A program made the translations under genes and the position numbers. A model generated the notes under the pieces. The model saw nothing but the letters and a program-made list of their open reading frames with translations, did not search any database and was not told the origin of the DNA. Positions 45,663-56,782 of a stretch of 64,000 nt of DNA are shown piece after piece. The first letter of the stretch is position 1. Each line of letters starts with the position of its first letter. Source of the DNA: Mesorhabditis belari (taxonomy: Eukaryota; Nematoda; Chromadorea; Rhabditida; Rhabditidae); assembly GCA_958450365.1 (NCBI GenBank), contig CAUEEP010000760.1, positions 259,462 through 323,461 on the forward strand. The letters are read 5' to 3'.

Positions 45663-48600
45663 ATGATCTGGCTACTAACATTTGTTAAATTGTTGGCAGG
45701 TTTGAGAAGTTTCTCGTCGAAACAATGTAAGCTCTTTTAGCGGATTCGATTATTTTGAGCAACGATTGCACGACATTGGCACAAACGGCGAATTGTCGAA
45801 TCGAACTTGAGACACTGAAAGGAATACCGGGAGCTGATTGTCCCTTGTTTTCCACTGTAGACAGGTTTGACAGTTAGGCAACATAGTTTCTTATAAAGTT
45901 AGTAACCTAGTTTGAAAATTGCCTTGCCTAGAAGCTGAATATTTTAGAAAATTAGGCTTGGAGCCTCTTGAAAGTTTTGGGTTTTAATATTTAATATTTA
46001 AATGTTAAATATAATAACTTTCAAGTCCTCTCAGTTTAAGTCAAGTTCTTAGACATCCTTCCCTTTAGTTAGCTTAACGAAAACCTAAAGAAACACAGTT
46101 TTTGTCATCAAAACTTAACTCAAATTGAAGAGTTAACATTTTAAGACTGTAATTAGCTTACCTGTTTTATAAATTGAATTCAAATTTGGTTCTTTTCTAG
46201 ATCATGTTCGGTGTACGGCTCTGCGCCAGAAACCTCCACCACTTCACCCAATCCTGGACAGGTAAATTCCAACATTCTTGTTTAGTAACATTATACCGTA
46301 AATCCTCTATTAGAGTACACTCTCCATTAGAATGGTACCGTCTAATAGAGCGGCACCTCCCGATTTTTACTAAAAGATGCCGGGTATCAAGGGAATCGGC
46401 TCAGCTTCTATTGAGTCGGGTCAGGTCGGGTCAACCCGAAAATTTCAATCGAGTTAACCCGATCCGCCCCGACCCCGATTTTCCATGTCTAGTATCTACT
46501 CTACCGCAAATCCTCTATTAGAGCGGCACTCTTCATTAGAATCGCACCGTCTAATAGAGCGGCACCTGATGCTGATGTCTGATGCTAATTTTGACAGCTC
46601 ACAGATCTACTTTTTCAAAGAAAAATTTCTCCAAAAGTCCTTAAAATGATGCATATGGATTCTAATTATAATTTAAAAGTTATGACAGTAAAATTCAAAT
46701 CAACCCTGGAAAAAATTTTGACTGGACATTTTTTGAGAAAAAAATCAGAAGGGGGACCACAGGGATTTTGGAGGGTTGGCGGGGGTAAAACCATGGACAT
46801 AACTTTTTGTTCTAAATGTGTTTTTCGCATGTTTTAGACCAAAAGGAATCGAGTTAGAGTGATTTAAGCAAAAATAATTTTTTTCAACCATGTGGTACCC
46901 CCTTATGTGATTTTTGGGGATTCTAAAAATGGGCACCGAACAAGAGCGGCATGCCGCCCTAATAGAGGATCTACGGTATAAAAAACAGCACTGTCTGTTC
47001 GTCCGTCCGTCTGTCCGTCTGTCCGTCTGTCTGTCTGTCTGTCTATCCGTCTGTCTGTCGGTACGAGCATTCTCTTGGCCATGTTTTGACCAAAAAATTA
47101 GAAGAGGGGACCACAGGAATTTTGTAGCGTCGGACATGCGTGGGTAAAACCATGGACATAACTTTTTGTTTTAAATGTGTTTTTCTTATGTTTTAGACCA
47201 AAAGAAATCGAGTTAGAGTGATTTAAGCAAAAATAATTTTTTTCAACCCTTATGTGATTTTTGGCCACTTCAAAAAATGGCACTGAAAAATAGAGCGGTA
47301 TGAGGCTCTAATAGAGGATTTACGGCTGATTCAAGTAGTAGTGGGATCCAAGATTTTGTAGAAGATTTTATTTCAGGAGACAGATCACTCGGTGAGTGAA
47401 AACGGAGAAGTGACCATCGTCACCTTCAACGCCTCTAACGCAAACGGATCAACGAGTCTTCATGGTGAGACGATTTGGAGTCGCCCGCCGCCTGGCTCTA
47501 TTGAGGTACTGAATCAGATACCCTAATATATTCTATATAAAAGAGTAGGAGCGCACAATTAAATATTCTAATCAAAAAGGCCCAAACAAATACCTAATTC
47601 CGTCGAAAATAAAATAACACCCCCAACCAGAGGAAACACACAGCCACACACCCAACAAAGATCTTTTACTCCCCCAAAGTCAACACCATATAAAGATCAA
47701 AAACCACCAAACCATACCCGCTTCCCCAATTCTACTATCTAAAGTCACCACCCCCCTCTCGATACCCACTTTGGTCCCCGCCCCAAAAGTTAATCCTGTG
47801 AGAGCGTTCAGCGTCGTCAGTAGAGGGGTATGCCCTTGTTCCCATCGAAAGAAATCCCACACACCCTTACCTAAACCCATCCACCCGCATTTATTGATTT
47901 GGTCTATGCTATAAAATCATATTCTCTCCAACCTCATCCGGAACTAAGGGCCTTAAGTTCAACACCCAGAAGAACTCGTAGTCACAACTTTCAGTACCCC
48001 CTTCAAAGCTCATAACCCCAACTTACATTCTTTCTTTCGTCCTCGTATTTGGAATAAGTTACCTTGATATTTTTCTCTCTGAACATTTTAACCTCAATAT
48101 ATAGCTCGATCTTGTAGCTCTGTCAATTTTAAATTATTTTAATATCATATACAGTTCTAATTGTAGTTGTGTTTTATATCAATTTCTTTTTCGTCTACGC
48201 TGTTCAATCTTTTGCATTGTCACTTTTCCTTCTCGGATAGTATATATATATAGCAGCGTCGCGTAGTCTAAGTTTATTGTCAAAACAAACGCTCATATCT
48301 CAGCACCAGTAGTTTCTGCGCACTTAAATATCAAAATAAAGTAGAGAGAATGGGTGTTTTTTTTGAGTTACAACACATCATTTTAGCATTAACCAGCGCT
48401 TAGAACAAAATGATTGAAAAGTGGCAGACAAAAAGGTCGATTTTTCATCATTTTTCATCATTTTTCAATCATTTTCTTCTAAGCGCTGATTAAAGCTAGA
48501 AATATGTTTTATAACTCAAAAATTCACCCATCCACACTACTTTAATTTGATACTTAAGCGCTCAGAAACAAACGTACTGGTGCTGAGATATGAGCGTTTG

Positions 48601-50298
48601 TTTGACAGTAAACTTAGGCTGCTATAGAGGCTGCTATAGAGGCTTTTTTATTAGAATATTTAATTTATTAGAATATTGTATGTGAATAAGCAGGGAATTA
48701 CCAAAAACTTAATCACTTAAAAGTTTAGATTAAAAGTGTTGCCAAATCAAGTCTTCCTGATGTGGGCAATCTCCCGAAAGTCGTCTGTCTTTGCACACCA
48801 AGCGGAATTGATCTTGAAGCCAAGCCTCCAACTAATCAGAACTTGGTAGATTTTTCAAGTGTTGATTTTAAATTTTGGGACATTAATGGAAAAGTGGCAA
48901 CTCTGTGTTTCCAGAGATTTTTGAAAGAAATTTGTATAACGGGAAGGCTTGGGCTTTTTCTAGTTGTCTCATCAAACAATACTGGCTTTTAGCTTTAGAT
49001 TCTTGGCTTTAGTTGGATATTTCTAATCCGCAAACTTGGGTTAACTTTAAAATTAGTTAACAGTTATATTAGTTAATATTAGTTAGCTTAATGGGGTAGG
49101 CTAGTTTCCGCAACTTTTTTTGCGCGACAGGGTCATTTGCGCATTTGCGCAACTCGCCATAACTTTTTTTAAAGTGAACCAATCTTTATGATTTTGGTTT
49201 CATCTTGTAGATCTCAATAAGTGCAACAAAATAAAAGCAAAATCATAAATATTGGCCCACTTAGAAAGAAGTTATGGCGCACAGTAGGCACTCCCAAATT
49301 TGCTTTTAGATCCTTGGTTTCCTACTGTGCGCCATAACTTCTTTCTAAGTGGGCCAATCTTTATGATTTTGCTTTTATTTTGTTGCACTTATTGAGATCT
49401 ACAAAATGAAACTAAAATCATAAAGATTGGTCCACTTAGAGGAAAGTTATGGCGAGTTGAGCAAGGGTCGTTTGCGAAAACTAGCCTACCCCAACTTAAT
49501 ACCTAATACTTAATACCAACAAAATTTCAGGCAGCAGTTCTGCTCTCCGGTGATGGGAACGATGGCTCACAAGCACGATTGAAACGAGATCAAAAAGAAC
49601 CGGATTCAGAAGATGATGAGCAAATAGGAAAACATTTGACAAAAATTGCTGAAGAAGCATCACAGAACATCCAAATAGAATTAGATAAAATGGAGGAAAA
49701 ACCGAGAACGAAGAGAGATGGCCCGTCCAGTGACAGTCCTTTTACAACCAATAATCTTTATGAAGACGACATTCCGGTGCAAGAGTTTCACGAGTTTAAG
49801 CCGAAATCCGATTCGACTTTTGCGTTGACGACAAATATTTCGAATTTAGTCGATGCTTTGCCTACGACGCCGAAAATGGCTGAAAATTCGAGAACTACGA
49901 GAACGAGAACAACGTGGTCAACTTCCAGTGGTCAACTTTTTACGGAAACTTTAACAACGACTGAAATGGCTGAAAACTTGACAAGAACTGACAAGAACTT
50001 GTCAAGAACTACATCAGGTCTTTTTACTGGAACTGTGACCACAACGACAACTACAGAACTACCAGTTAGCCCAAAGAATGACAATGATTTACATCATGAC
50101 AATGGTTTCCATCATGACAATGATTTACATCATGATAATGGTTTCCATGATGACAACGATTTCCATCATCAAACGATAAACACTGAATCGACTACAGTAG
50201 CGACAAAAAGAGTGGAAAAAAGAGAAGCGAAAGAAGCTAAGGAAACCACCACTCAACCTGGCTTGATCAACTGGGATCGCAGAGGACCAAGGGGATAA
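45663..50298 (+). CDS. secreted Thr-rich protein, complete five-exon gene
   Basis: Exons 45663-45699, 45741-45864, 46201-46261, 47377-47505 and 49531-50298 join in phase to give 372 codons plus a stop; the first intron is 41 nt. The product starts MIWLLTFVKLLAA, a signal peptide, then DSIILSNDCTTLAQTANC with five Cys in the first 60 residues, several NxS/T sites, then a long disordered C-terminal part: acidic and Lys-rich, Thr-rich stretches (GTVTTTTTTEL), a five-fold His/Asp repeat (HHDNDLHHDNGF), and dibasic sites (RLKR, RTKR, EKR). No family recognised; an extracellular mucin-like or processed protein is likely. Large introns hold the elements at 46293-47328, 48250-48625 and 49084-49492. 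Function unknown. Confidence 0.8.
46293..47328. mobile_element. TACCGTAAATCCTC element complex with duplicated body
   Basis: Left ends TACCGTAAATCCTCTATTAG at 46295 and a near-copy at 46502. Right ends (CTAATAGAGGATCTACGGTA, and a near-copy) at about 46980 and 47328. Two body copies (46745-46915 and 47085-47270) share CCATGGACATAACTTTTTGT and GAATCGAGTTAGAGTGATTT and flank a GTCT/GTCC microsatellite. No transposase. Lies in an intron of the secreted Thr-rich gene. Confidence 0.65.
47000..47062. repeat. (GTCT/GTCC)n microsatellite
   Basis: About 15 units of GTCTGTCC/GTCT. A similar GACAGACA tract is at 53810-53852. Confidence 0.95.
48250..48625. mobile_element. 376-bp palindromic element
   Basis: Arms contain TAAGTTTATTGTCAAAACAA, CGCTCATATCTCAGCACCAG and AGCGCTTAGAA and their complements. 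The centre is TTTTTCATCA repeats. No coding capacity. Confidence 0.8.
48903..49523 (+). repeat. segmental duplicate of 44200-44440, split by a palindrome
   Basis: 48903-49090 matches 44200-44410 (GTGTTTCCAGAGATTTTTGA, TTGGATATTTCTAATCCGCA, GTTAACAGTTATATTAGTTA), and 49497-49523 continues with CCTAATACTTAATACCAACA as in 44419-44440. The break is the palindrome 49084-49492. Confidence 0.85.
49084..49492. mobile_element. 409-bp palindromic element with TTAA target duplication
   Basis: Ends GGGGTAGGCTAGTTTCCGCAA-like and its complement; the two arms are near-complementary along their length (TTATGGCGCACAGTAGG, AGCAAAATCATAAA.ATTGG). TTAA flanks both sides, and the unsplit paralog at 44410 gives an empty-site comparison. 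No coding capacity. Confidence 0.85.
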
Positions 50299-50299
50299 A

Positions 50300-51441
50300 A
50301 AGATTACAAATTCTGTACCAAATTCAATTTTCAATAATTTCTACAATGTTTGCTTTGTTTAATGAATGGTAATTGTATGCTTGTTTGTGATTTGATAAAG
50401 TTTTCAACAACATTTAAACAAAGAATTTAAACAAAGGAGCGAATTAGGCTCGATTCTCACCAGAACCAAATTATCGGCAGTTCAGTGTAGTAATATAGTT
50501 TTTGTGGAAGTTTTATATTTCATATACGATTTAGATTTTTATCCTATTTAGGCTCAACAATAGTTTTAACAATTGTTGTGTTGGGAAATCATGTTTTTGA
50601 CACCAAAAACAATGTCAAAAGCAATAGCCACACTAAAATCCCGTAACTTTTGCCGAATTTGGCCATTTTGGCCATTTGGCCAAAAGTAAAAATAGTTGTT
50701 TTTAGTTGTAAGTTTAGTTGTTTTAGTTTAGTTTTTTGTTTTAGTTTTTTTTTAGTTTAAAACAAAGTTTTAGTTGTATCATTGATTTCCCCAAATTGCG
50801 CTTCATTTCACAACATTATCTCTTTTTTGATTTGTCAAAGTGTTCTACAGTTTAGTAATCGTGAACCTTCAGAAATGAAGAATCGATTCAACGAAAATTC
50901 TCGCACTTACTTATAATCTAATTGAGTCTAAATAGGATATAAAATTTATAGAAATGACTAAAGTAAATCTTTTTATGAATAATTTATCGGGTATTAAAAG
51001 ATGAAATTAGCTTTTTAGGTTGTTTAAACCTTGACTATTCCAGCTATATTTCGTTTAAAAAGATGAAGAATTTCTAGCGAAATTACAGGAAATTTTAAAA
51101 AGAATGACAGCGAATTGATTTTGTTTTGACAGCGAATTGATTTAGATTTGACAAAATTTAATTCTTGATCTTTCGCCAAACATATCAAGCTAGTTTGTGG
51201 TTTGAAATTTTTGAAATAAACTTTGTATGAGTAATATTTGATCGTGCTATGAAAGTGCTATGAAATCATCAAAATCCCTCTGCAATGAGGGGATTTGAGA
51301 GCATGAGTGTTGAGATGACGCATTCAAAATATGAACAGATTCTATTTAAACGCAGAAATGCGTAAAGCAAATCATTCTTTTTGCCTTTAATAATCAATCA
51401 ATCAACTAATCAATTAATCAATCAACTTTAATAATCCCAAA
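50300..51441. other. no gene seen
   Basis: AT-rich spacer between two plus-strand genes, including TTAGTTGTTTTAGTTTAG runs at 50695-50775 and (AATCAATCA) repeats at 51392-51425 just before the next start codon. It probably holds the promoter of the 51.44-kb gene. Confidence 0.4.
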
Positions 51442-54293
51442 ATGAGACCCACTCTTTTTTCTGCAACGATTTTCTTCTCAACATTGGTGCTGACTTCGAT
51501 TGGATTATTTGCAGACAATGCAACTCAAGGTTTGGCTATACAATCAAGTTTAAAAGTTTAAAGTATTGATACCGTAGAACTGGTTAATATTATTATAAAA
51601 ACATGAGCCGACACTGGACAGACACTGCTTTTTTATATAAAGATTACTGGCATTTTCAATTCTTTAAAGCTTTCAACTTTTCAAATCGTTTTTCTAGCCT
51701 AACATTTTAATTTATTTAAAAAACCAGCCGAAAAACCGGACTAAAGGCGGGTTCTTCTGGCTGGGTTTTGAGACTAATGCATAGTTTGATCTCTTAAATT
51801 AAAAGGCCCCTCGAAGGCCCTCCCCTCCTGAGCCCCCACGGCCTCGGTGTCCCACCCTGTAACAATACTGAGACCTATCTCTTAATCCTTCAAAGTAATA
51901 TCGGAACCAACCCTGATACCCTTCGAAGCACCACCGACATTTATACTGGGACGTTCGGCGCGACTAATTACTAACAGCTCGAAGGGGCGCGAGGTGACGA
52001 CTAACGTCGTGCCTCGCGCCCCTTCGAGATCCCTGTAGCAATACCTTTGCCTGTAACAATAACTCAAATTTGCATAACAATAAAATGCCTGGAAACATTT
52101 AAAGCAAAAAAGTTTGAAACGGACGGGAATTGAACCCGACACCCCTTAGGACAGTCGTTTTAGCTTCTTTAGCTTCTTTAGCTCCTTTAGCTTCTTTAGC
52201 TTCTTTAGCTTCTTTAGCTTCTTTAGTTTCTTTAGCTTCTTTAGCTTCTTTAGCTTCTTTAGCTTCATGCAGATAGAGTTGGGAGAAGCAATATATTAGG
52301 TTGGCAACTTAATAATGACGCGTTTATATAACAAATCATTTATTTCAAGAAAACACAAAAGAAGAGCTTTCAATTCGAAAGGTATTCTCCATTAGTATCT
52401 ATGACTTCTTCCCATCTTCTGCGCAAATCCCGGATCCCATCCTCGAAGAACTTGGGAGTTTTTGAGGCGAAGTAGTCATTCACTGCTTTTATGACCTGCC
52501 CATGATCGTCGAACTTTTCTCCCTCCAAAAAGTGCTTCACCGACCGAAACAAAAAGTAATCTGAAGGAGCCAGATCAGGTGAATAAGACGCGTGGGGCAA
52601 AACTTTCCAGCCAAGTTCCTCGATTTTCTTATAAGTGATCTTTGCAGTGTGAGGTTTGCGTTGTCGTGTAAAAATCTGACTCTCTCCGGTTTGAGCCCCA
52701 ATTCTTCAAAGACTCGTTAACTCTCATTAATTGCTTCGAATAAGATCAGCATCGACGGTTTGGCCAGGTTTCAGCACTTCATAATGTACCAATCCCTTGA
52801 AGTTCCACCAGCAACAGAGCATTATCTTCTTCCCATGGACATCAGGTTTGGGAGTGGTTTGAGGGGTCTGCCCAGCAGATAGCCATCGATTTTGCGTTTA
52901 ACGTTCTCGTAGTTGATCCACGTTTCGTCAGAAGTCAAAACCCTGTGAAAAAGTCGTTTGATTTGTATTTTTGTAGCAAAATTGAGGCGACATTTTGTTG
53001 CTCTGGGTCAGCTCGTGAGGAGCCCATTTTCCAACTCGATTCTTTCCCAAGTTTGTGTAAATAGTTTTTGATTGTCGTATGGGATACTTCAAATATTTCT
53101 GCCTACTCACGAACGGTGAGTGTTGGGCAATCTTCAATTAAGGCGAGCAAGTCATCGTCGACCACTTCTGGAGGATGTCCTTGGTGTGGCTCGTCTACGA
53201 GGCTTTCATCGCCGCCTTGGAATCTTTGAAACCATCGTTGACATTGCCGAATGTTTATACTTTCCTCCCCAAAAACAGTGATGATCGTGCGATGAGATTC
53301 AGCTGGTGATTTTCCTTGTTTAAAATCGTAGAACAATGCAGCTCAAATACGGAATTTTTTGTCCTCCATTTTTTGCCAAAAAGCAAATGATGAAATTTGG
53401 AGCACTAAATGTTATTTATGTAGACATCTTTTACTTTGTATATATGCAAAAAAGAGGGAAGAAACGGCGCTTGAAATTACAAAAAACATGCTAAGTAGTG
53501 ACGCGTCATTATTAAGTTGCCAACCTAATATATGTCGTAGCCGCTAACGAAATTCAGCCGCTAACGAATGATTCGTTAACGGCTAGCCGCTAACGAATAA
53601 TTCGTAAACGGCTAGCGAAAAATGTCATTCGTTAGCGGCTGGCCGTTAACGAATCATTCGTTAGCGGCTGAATTTCGTTAGCGGCTACGACGTATATAAT
53701 GCGAAATCACTAGAAATAAGAAAAACCCAATGAAAATGACTCTCTAAGCTTTAGTGCACTCCAGATTAGATATTTTTATAAAAATTTACAAATTCCGAGT
53801 GGACAGACAGATAGACAGACGTCTGGACAGACAGACAGACGGATAGTTCTCTTTTATACATAGTAGATAATTTAAATCTTTTTCTTTTCAATTTTAAGTG
53901 TAAAGTTTGCTTTGATTTCAGTCTAGTTCAGTCTTGCGCAGTTAGAAAATGATAGACTTCTGAATAACGGTACGAATTAGTTGCTCAGTGTAACTTTTGA
54001 AAGTTGAAGACTTTTTGTGTAAAAAGAACAACACAATAAAAACTGCTTTAGCTTATCAAATCAAAACTGCTTTAGCTCTAAAATCACCCAACTCCACTGA
54101 TCCAATCATTCGAATCATCGACTTCTTGGAAAAGGATATCAAGAGAAATCAAACAAATCGATTTGATGCTCAAAAATTGACAAAATTGGAACAGTTCAGA
54201 GAGAAATATTTGGACTCAAAGAACTCGACGGCTAGATCGAAAATTTGCAACTTACTAAAGAGTCTTTGTGATTCACTTTATAAAACTGCTTAA
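51442..54293 (+). CDS. small secreted protein split by a mariner insertion
   Basis: Exon 1 (51442-51529) encodes MRPTLFSATIFFSTLVLTSI then GLFADNATQ, a good signal peptide. An exon ending at 54293 encodes VEDFLCKKNNTIKTALAYQI through KICNLLKSLCDSLYKTA and a stop, with three Cys, and AATAAA follows at 54349. Joined at 54004 the frame gives 125 codons, but that acceptor (TTTTGAAAG) is weak, so an exon may be missing or the gene damaged. The TALAYQIK/TALALK pair is a small internal duplication. The intron is about 2.5 kb and contains the mariner at 52296-53528. Family unknown. Confidence 0.45.
52119..52145 (-). pseudogene. tRNA 3'-half-like fragment
   Basis: Minus strand GGGTTCAATTCCCGTCCG is a B box and T arm; no D arm is seen upstream, where the (AGCTTCTTT)n array begins. 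Confidence 0.35.
52157..52266. repeat. 9-bp repeat TTTAGCTTC
   Basis: About 12 perfect or near-perfect units. Confidence 0.95.
52296..53528 (-). mobile_element. mariner element with disrupted transposase
   Basis: About 1.23 kb with ends TTAGGTTGGCAACTTAATAA and its complement, flanked by TATA. Minus-strand pieces cover almost the whole transposase: FYDFKQGKSPAESHRTI and RQCQRWFQRFQ (HTH), SDETWINYEN (first Asp), FLHDNA (second Asp), YSPDLAPSDYFLF (third Asp, DD34D) and RRRWEEVIDTNGEYL at the C-terminus. A TAG follows LTVRE, and several frameshifts separate the pieces, so it cannot make an active enzyme although all three catalytic Asp positions remain. Confidence 0.92.
53534..53691. mobile_element. 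palindrome of TTCGTTAGCGGCT units
   Basis: Ends GTCGTAGCCGCTAACGAA and complement, flanked by TATA. Directly abuts the right end of the mariner. The terminal GTCGTAGCCG is shared with 59012-59507. Confidence 0.8.
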
Positions 54294-54387
54294 CTTTTGA
54301 CGATTTCCTTTCTTTGACTGTTTGATCTATCATTGCTTGGTGCTTTCAAATAAATTTTGCCATCGTTTGTCAAGAGATTCATCTTAA

Positions 54388-54461
54388 TCCTCTTTTTCGG
54401 AACTTTCTTCTGTTAAATCCATTGCCTCGGATTTAACAGAAGAAAGTTTCGAAAAAGAGGA
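54388..54461. other. near-perfect 74-nt hairpin
   Basis: TCCTCTTTTTCGGAACTTTC... pairs over about 33 bp with its reverse copy, one mismatch, loop ATTGCCTC. Lies just after the poly(A) signal of the small secreted gene. Could be a foldback relic or a hairpin RNA; nothing decides. Confidence 0.6.
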
Positions 54462-54744
54462 AGCTTCCAGAAGGACTTCCAGAATCGTCTTCCAAAATCC
54501 TATTTCGTTTCAAAGTTGTGAAAGTTTTTTTTACAAATTGAGTAGTTACGTTCTCTCCTCAATGAAATTCGCAATCTTTCATCTCTAAACTCGTTTAAAT
54601 CTGCTATTTCTCTGCTCAAACTATTCAATTTACTAGAATTGTAAATGGTATTATGTTTTTTTTATTTCCTTTCTTCCGATTAATGTATACTGGGGTCACC
54701 GGTGATTTATTTTGCACACACATAATAATCACAATTTACGCAAT

Positions 54745-55017
54745 TTACACATTAAGACCTAGGGAACATTCTATCATTTGTGAGGATGAGACGATGTAGG
54801 AGACGATGTAGGAGGAGAAGCCTATACGCTTTATATGAGCTTGCGCCATAGACGAGACTACCCATTTGGATCCGAATTTGGTTTGGTTATATCGCATGAG
54901 ATCAGCAAAAACCAACAGCAGAATCAATGCATTCGATCCAATAAAATAGCTCATCAAAATTTCAATCAGATATAACATAATGTTTCCAACGAGAACTGAC
55001 GCCGAGCTCATCAACAT
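54745..55017 (-). CDS. terminal exon of a membrane protein (receptor-like)
   Basis: From a CACTTTCAG acceptor the minus frame reads MLMSSASVLVGNIMLYLIEI, a second hydrophobic run (GSNALILLLVFADLM), then a polar tail and a stop; AATAAA follows at 54706-54711. Two closely spaced helices suggest a receptor fragment. No upstream exons were found. Decayed copies of this exon and its intron occur on the plus strand at 44690-44920 and 45250-45335. Confidence 0.5.
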   Translation of the reverse strand: MLMSSASVLVGNIMLYLIEILMSYFIGSNALILLLVFADLMRYNQTKFGSKWVVSSMAQAHIKRIGFSSYIVSYIVSSSQMIECSLGLNV

Positions 55018-55186
55018 CTGAAAGTGATCAAGTGAGGGAGTGACCAAAATTGATTTGATGAAGAAGGAAGGCTTGGTTTGACAAACTTGACAAAAACCCT
55101 CATCGCGACACAGTGAAAATCAAGAACACTAAACAATAAACCGGCCATAAAAGAAACACCGCCCGGAAACGTCTAAACTTCTTCGA

Positions 55187-55228
55187 AATTTAGATATCTC
55201 GCGTTTGCGAGATATCTAAATTTTGCAA
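55187..55228. other. short perfect hairpin
   Basis: AAATTTAGATATCTCGC, loop GTTT, then the exact complement. Isolated foldback, role unknown. Confidence 0.7.
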
Positions 55229-55321
55229 AAACTAAAAACGAATTCGAGATCCCATGAGCGACTCTATAAGATGGATTTGGTCAAAAAGCCAGCTTGATTC
55301 GGTGCCTTTCTCTTGTAGTCC

Positions 55322-55406
55322 TTGAGCCCTTGGGTCCTTAAGCCCTTAAGCCCTTAAGCCCTTGGGCCCTTAAGCCCTTAAGCCCTTAAGCCCTTAAGCC
55401 CTTGAG
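55322..55406. repeat. CCCTTAAG repeat
   Basis: About 9 units of 9 bp (AAGCCCTTA and variants such as GGGCCCTTA). Confidence 0.9.
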
Positions 55407-56093
55407 TCGTACTCTGAACTGATCTTTCAAGAAAACTGCACTGACTCGAATTCTCCTTAAATAGGCTTGCCATCACTTCACCGTTAAAATCGATAATTCG
55501 AGAGAAGTACCCAATTTTAGCATTGCAAAAAACAAAAAAGTTTGAGATGATGGTGATTTCCGATGCTTTATCTTTCCCCGGAGTTCCTGGTTTTTGTCTC
55601 TTCTTTTCTGATCCAACGGGTCATCTAAAGAATTATTCCGTGAAAAGAAAGGAAAAGGCCAAAGCTTTGAATTCCCTGATGAGATCTGCAAAAACGCAGC
55701 CCCATTAATTTTTTCTTTTGATTCTCCAAAACTAAAAGATCATTTACGCGAGAAGATCTTAAGTTCCGTGTCTCCGTTTACAGAAACTTTGATTGAAGAT
55801 ATCTGCAATTTGTCTGCTGCTTTGGATTGTTTCAGAATTAGAATTTGAAGCAAGAGTTATATCTCGTAAATATCTTTATCGGATTGGGGAAGGTTCAGAT
55901 ATGTTCAATATGGTTATTCACAATATTGGCCATATCTGAACCAGAATTAGGCTGTCTGGAAAGTCTAATTTCGATACAATTTTGAATCCAGTTTTAATTA
56001 GCCACTAGATTTGGTCTATTTAAATGTTATGCAAGATAGTAATAAGGATTCAAAATCTAATTTATCCGTCAGTATTAAGCTTTAGGATTTACC

Positions 56094-56361
56094 TACCGTA
56101 AATACTGTAATAGTACCCCAGCCCCATAATGACGGTGCGGAGTGTTGCGTTGTCTAGCTTTGGACGCGTTTTTCTCGACACTGGTTTATGCTACAATGCG
56201 CGCTTAGGTATCAAAAAATAGCTGAAATTCAGGGCTATTTTTTGATACCAAAGACGCATTTTCTGAAAGTACGGGCGCTTTGAAAAAATGAAATCCTAAA
56301 AAACTTTTGCGACTACGCCACTGTACGAGGGGGTTGGGGTACTATTACAGTATTTACGGTA
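56094..56361. mobile_element. TACCGTAAATACTG MITE, 268 bp
   Basis: Same family as 31178-31428, opposite orientation. Ends TACCGTAAATACTGTAATAG and complement. Confidence 0.9.
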
Positions 56362-56782
56362 TCTAAGTGGAGCATTTGATCACGAAATTGATCTGAAATA
56401 TGCAATAGGAACTGAAATTCAGTTACTGAAACTTAAAGCTCTAATTTGAAACTATTTTTCAACATAATCCCTTCCTAAAATATTTGAAATTAACAAGTCT
56501 AACATAGGAAATTGAGACTTTTTCAATTCTTTTGCTTTCTGAACTTTCTTCCTACCATTTTATGTAGTGAATTCTTTTCAAATTCGAATCAAGAATAACA
56601 ACACAAAAAACTCATAGATCTGTCAATAAATTTTTTCCTTATGTATCGAAATAATTAACTTTTCCCTTTCTTTTTTCGAGTCTTTTTTGAGTCTTTGAAT
56701 TTTCCCACAAAATTGACGAGTCTGGCCCGCTTTTCTGAAACGTGCATCTGAGAATTTTCTCTATTAAACTTCGAGCTTGAAG

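Noticed and set aside
47680..47880. 66-codon minus frame in a C-rich stretch
   Set aside because: No domain; lies in an intron of the plus-strand secreted gene and the region is compositionally biased.
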